5,693 nucleotides of DNA from the NCBI GenBank assembly GCA_023139225.1, contig JAGLNZ010000130.1:1-5693 (forward strand), read 5' to 3'. The stretch's first letter is position 1. Every line of letters starts with the position of its first letter. This stretch comes from Desulfobacula sp. GTDB taxonomy: Bacteria; Desulfobacterota; Desulfobacteria; Desulfobacterales; Desulfobacteraceae. Position numbers and translations under genes: made by a program. Under the pieces are notes generated by a model. That model saw only the letters and a program-made list of their open reading frames with translations. It ran no database searches and was not told where the DNA came from. Positions 5,506-5,693 of the stretch are shown one piece after another.

Positions 5506-5530
5506 GGAAAGTACCCCTCTTTCACTTTCC
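5506..5530 (-). repeat. Inverted repeat directly after the stop codon of the partial gene
   Basis: GGAAAGT (5506-5512) and ACTTTCC (5524-5530) form a perfect 7-bp stem with an 11-base loop that abuts the TAA at 5531-5533. It could end or protect the 3' end of that transcript. No T-run follows on the minus strand, so it is not a typical Rho-independent terminator. Confidence 0.4.
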
Positions 5531-5693
5531 TTAATATAGCAAGTCCTCAAAATCTTTAATAGCCTGTTCAGCAATAATCACTTTTCTTTTCTGCTTGAAT
5601 TTTACTATTTTGGGGTCATAATTTTCCATAACGTTTTTGTAAGCATCGTGAACGAACTTCCTTGCCAGTTCTTTTTCTTTCTCAATTTCATCA
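5531..5693 (-). CDS. C-terminal 53 residues of an unrecognised protein (partial)
   Basis: One minus-strand frame is open from the window edge (first full codon at 5692-5690) to TAA at 5533-5531. The visible residues begin DEIEKEKELARKFVHDAY, continue through NVMENYDPKIVKFKQKRK (about 19-36) and end AIKDFEDLLY. The composition is strongly charged and helical, with no membrane segment and no catalytic motif that I can name. Codon use and the compact hydrophilic C-terminus look like a real gene, not a chance frame. The stop is followed at once by an inverted repeat and then by about 400 bases without a gene. It is probably an independent transcription unit upstream of the AlbA_2-ATPase gene. The family cannot be assigned from this fragment. 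Confidence 0.65.
   Translation of the reverse strand, partial: DEIEKEKELARKFVHDAYKNVMENYDPKIVKFKQKRKVIIAEQAIKDFEDLLY

Larger units (their letters stand above)
5116..5530. other. Gene-poor gap upstream of the AlbA_2-ATPase gene
   Basis: This 415-base AT-rich stretch contains, from the right, the inverted repeat 5506-5530, a T-rich stretch near 5429-5436, hairpin repeat copy C (5344-5385), a featureless AT-rich part (about 5240-5340), a 10-bp palindrome (5175-5184) and a possible promoter (5140-5167). Longer frames across it on either strand run through the hairpin repeat and look like chance. Two very short minus-strand frames with acceptable Shine-Dalgarno sequences (5170-5220 and 5441-5503) are unproven. 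Confidence 0.6.

Overview
The window is an AT-rich stretch (by eye about two-thirds A+T) of bacterial accessory DNA. It carries four complete protein-coding genes and the 3' end of a fifth, all on the minus strand. Shine-Dalgarno sequences of the AAGGAGGA/AAGGG type and sigma70-like promoters show a bacterium. The phylum cannot be fixed from the sequence. Gene content (an Abi_2-type HEPN protein, a PD-(D/E)XK nuclease, an AlbA_2/HATPase regulator and an unknown protein) is what one expects in a defence island or other exchangeable region.

In transcription order (right to left): 5693-5531, the C-terminal 53 codons of an unrecognised charged protein; 5530-5116, a 415-base gap holding an inverted repeat just after that stop, one copy (C) of a dispersed hairpin repeat, a perfect 10-bp palindrome and a possible promoter; 5115-3781, a 444-residue AlbA_2-HATPase-winged-helix protein whose last codons lie in a short tandem repeat; 3780-3671, the rest of that tandem repeat and hairpin repeat copy B; 3670-3278, a 130-residue protein of unknown function; 3277-3083, a structured, locally GC-richer leader; 3082-1232, a 616-residue protein with a C-terminal PD-(D/E)XK nuclease domain; 1231-929, a 303-base gap with a near-consensus promoter and a terminator-like hairpin; 928/907-38, an Abi_2 family protein; and 25-1, part of a third hairpin repeat (copy A) cut by the window edge.

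The simplest reading is two modules bounded by the hairpin repeat: an AlbA_2-ATPase module (between C and B) and a three-gene module (between B and A) of unknown protein, nuclease and Abi_2 protein. The nuclease has the strongest ribosome-binding site. The Abi gene has its own promoter (TTGACA-17-GATAAT), but a stem followed by a long T-run lies between that promoter and the start codon, so expression of this probable RNA-targeting toxin may be conditional. Whether the nuclease, the 130-residue protein and the Abi protein act together is inference from shared orientation only.

Most worth following up are the promoter-hairpin-leader arrangement before the Abi gene, the nuclease with its large unassigned N-terminal region, and the hairpin repeat at the module boundaries.
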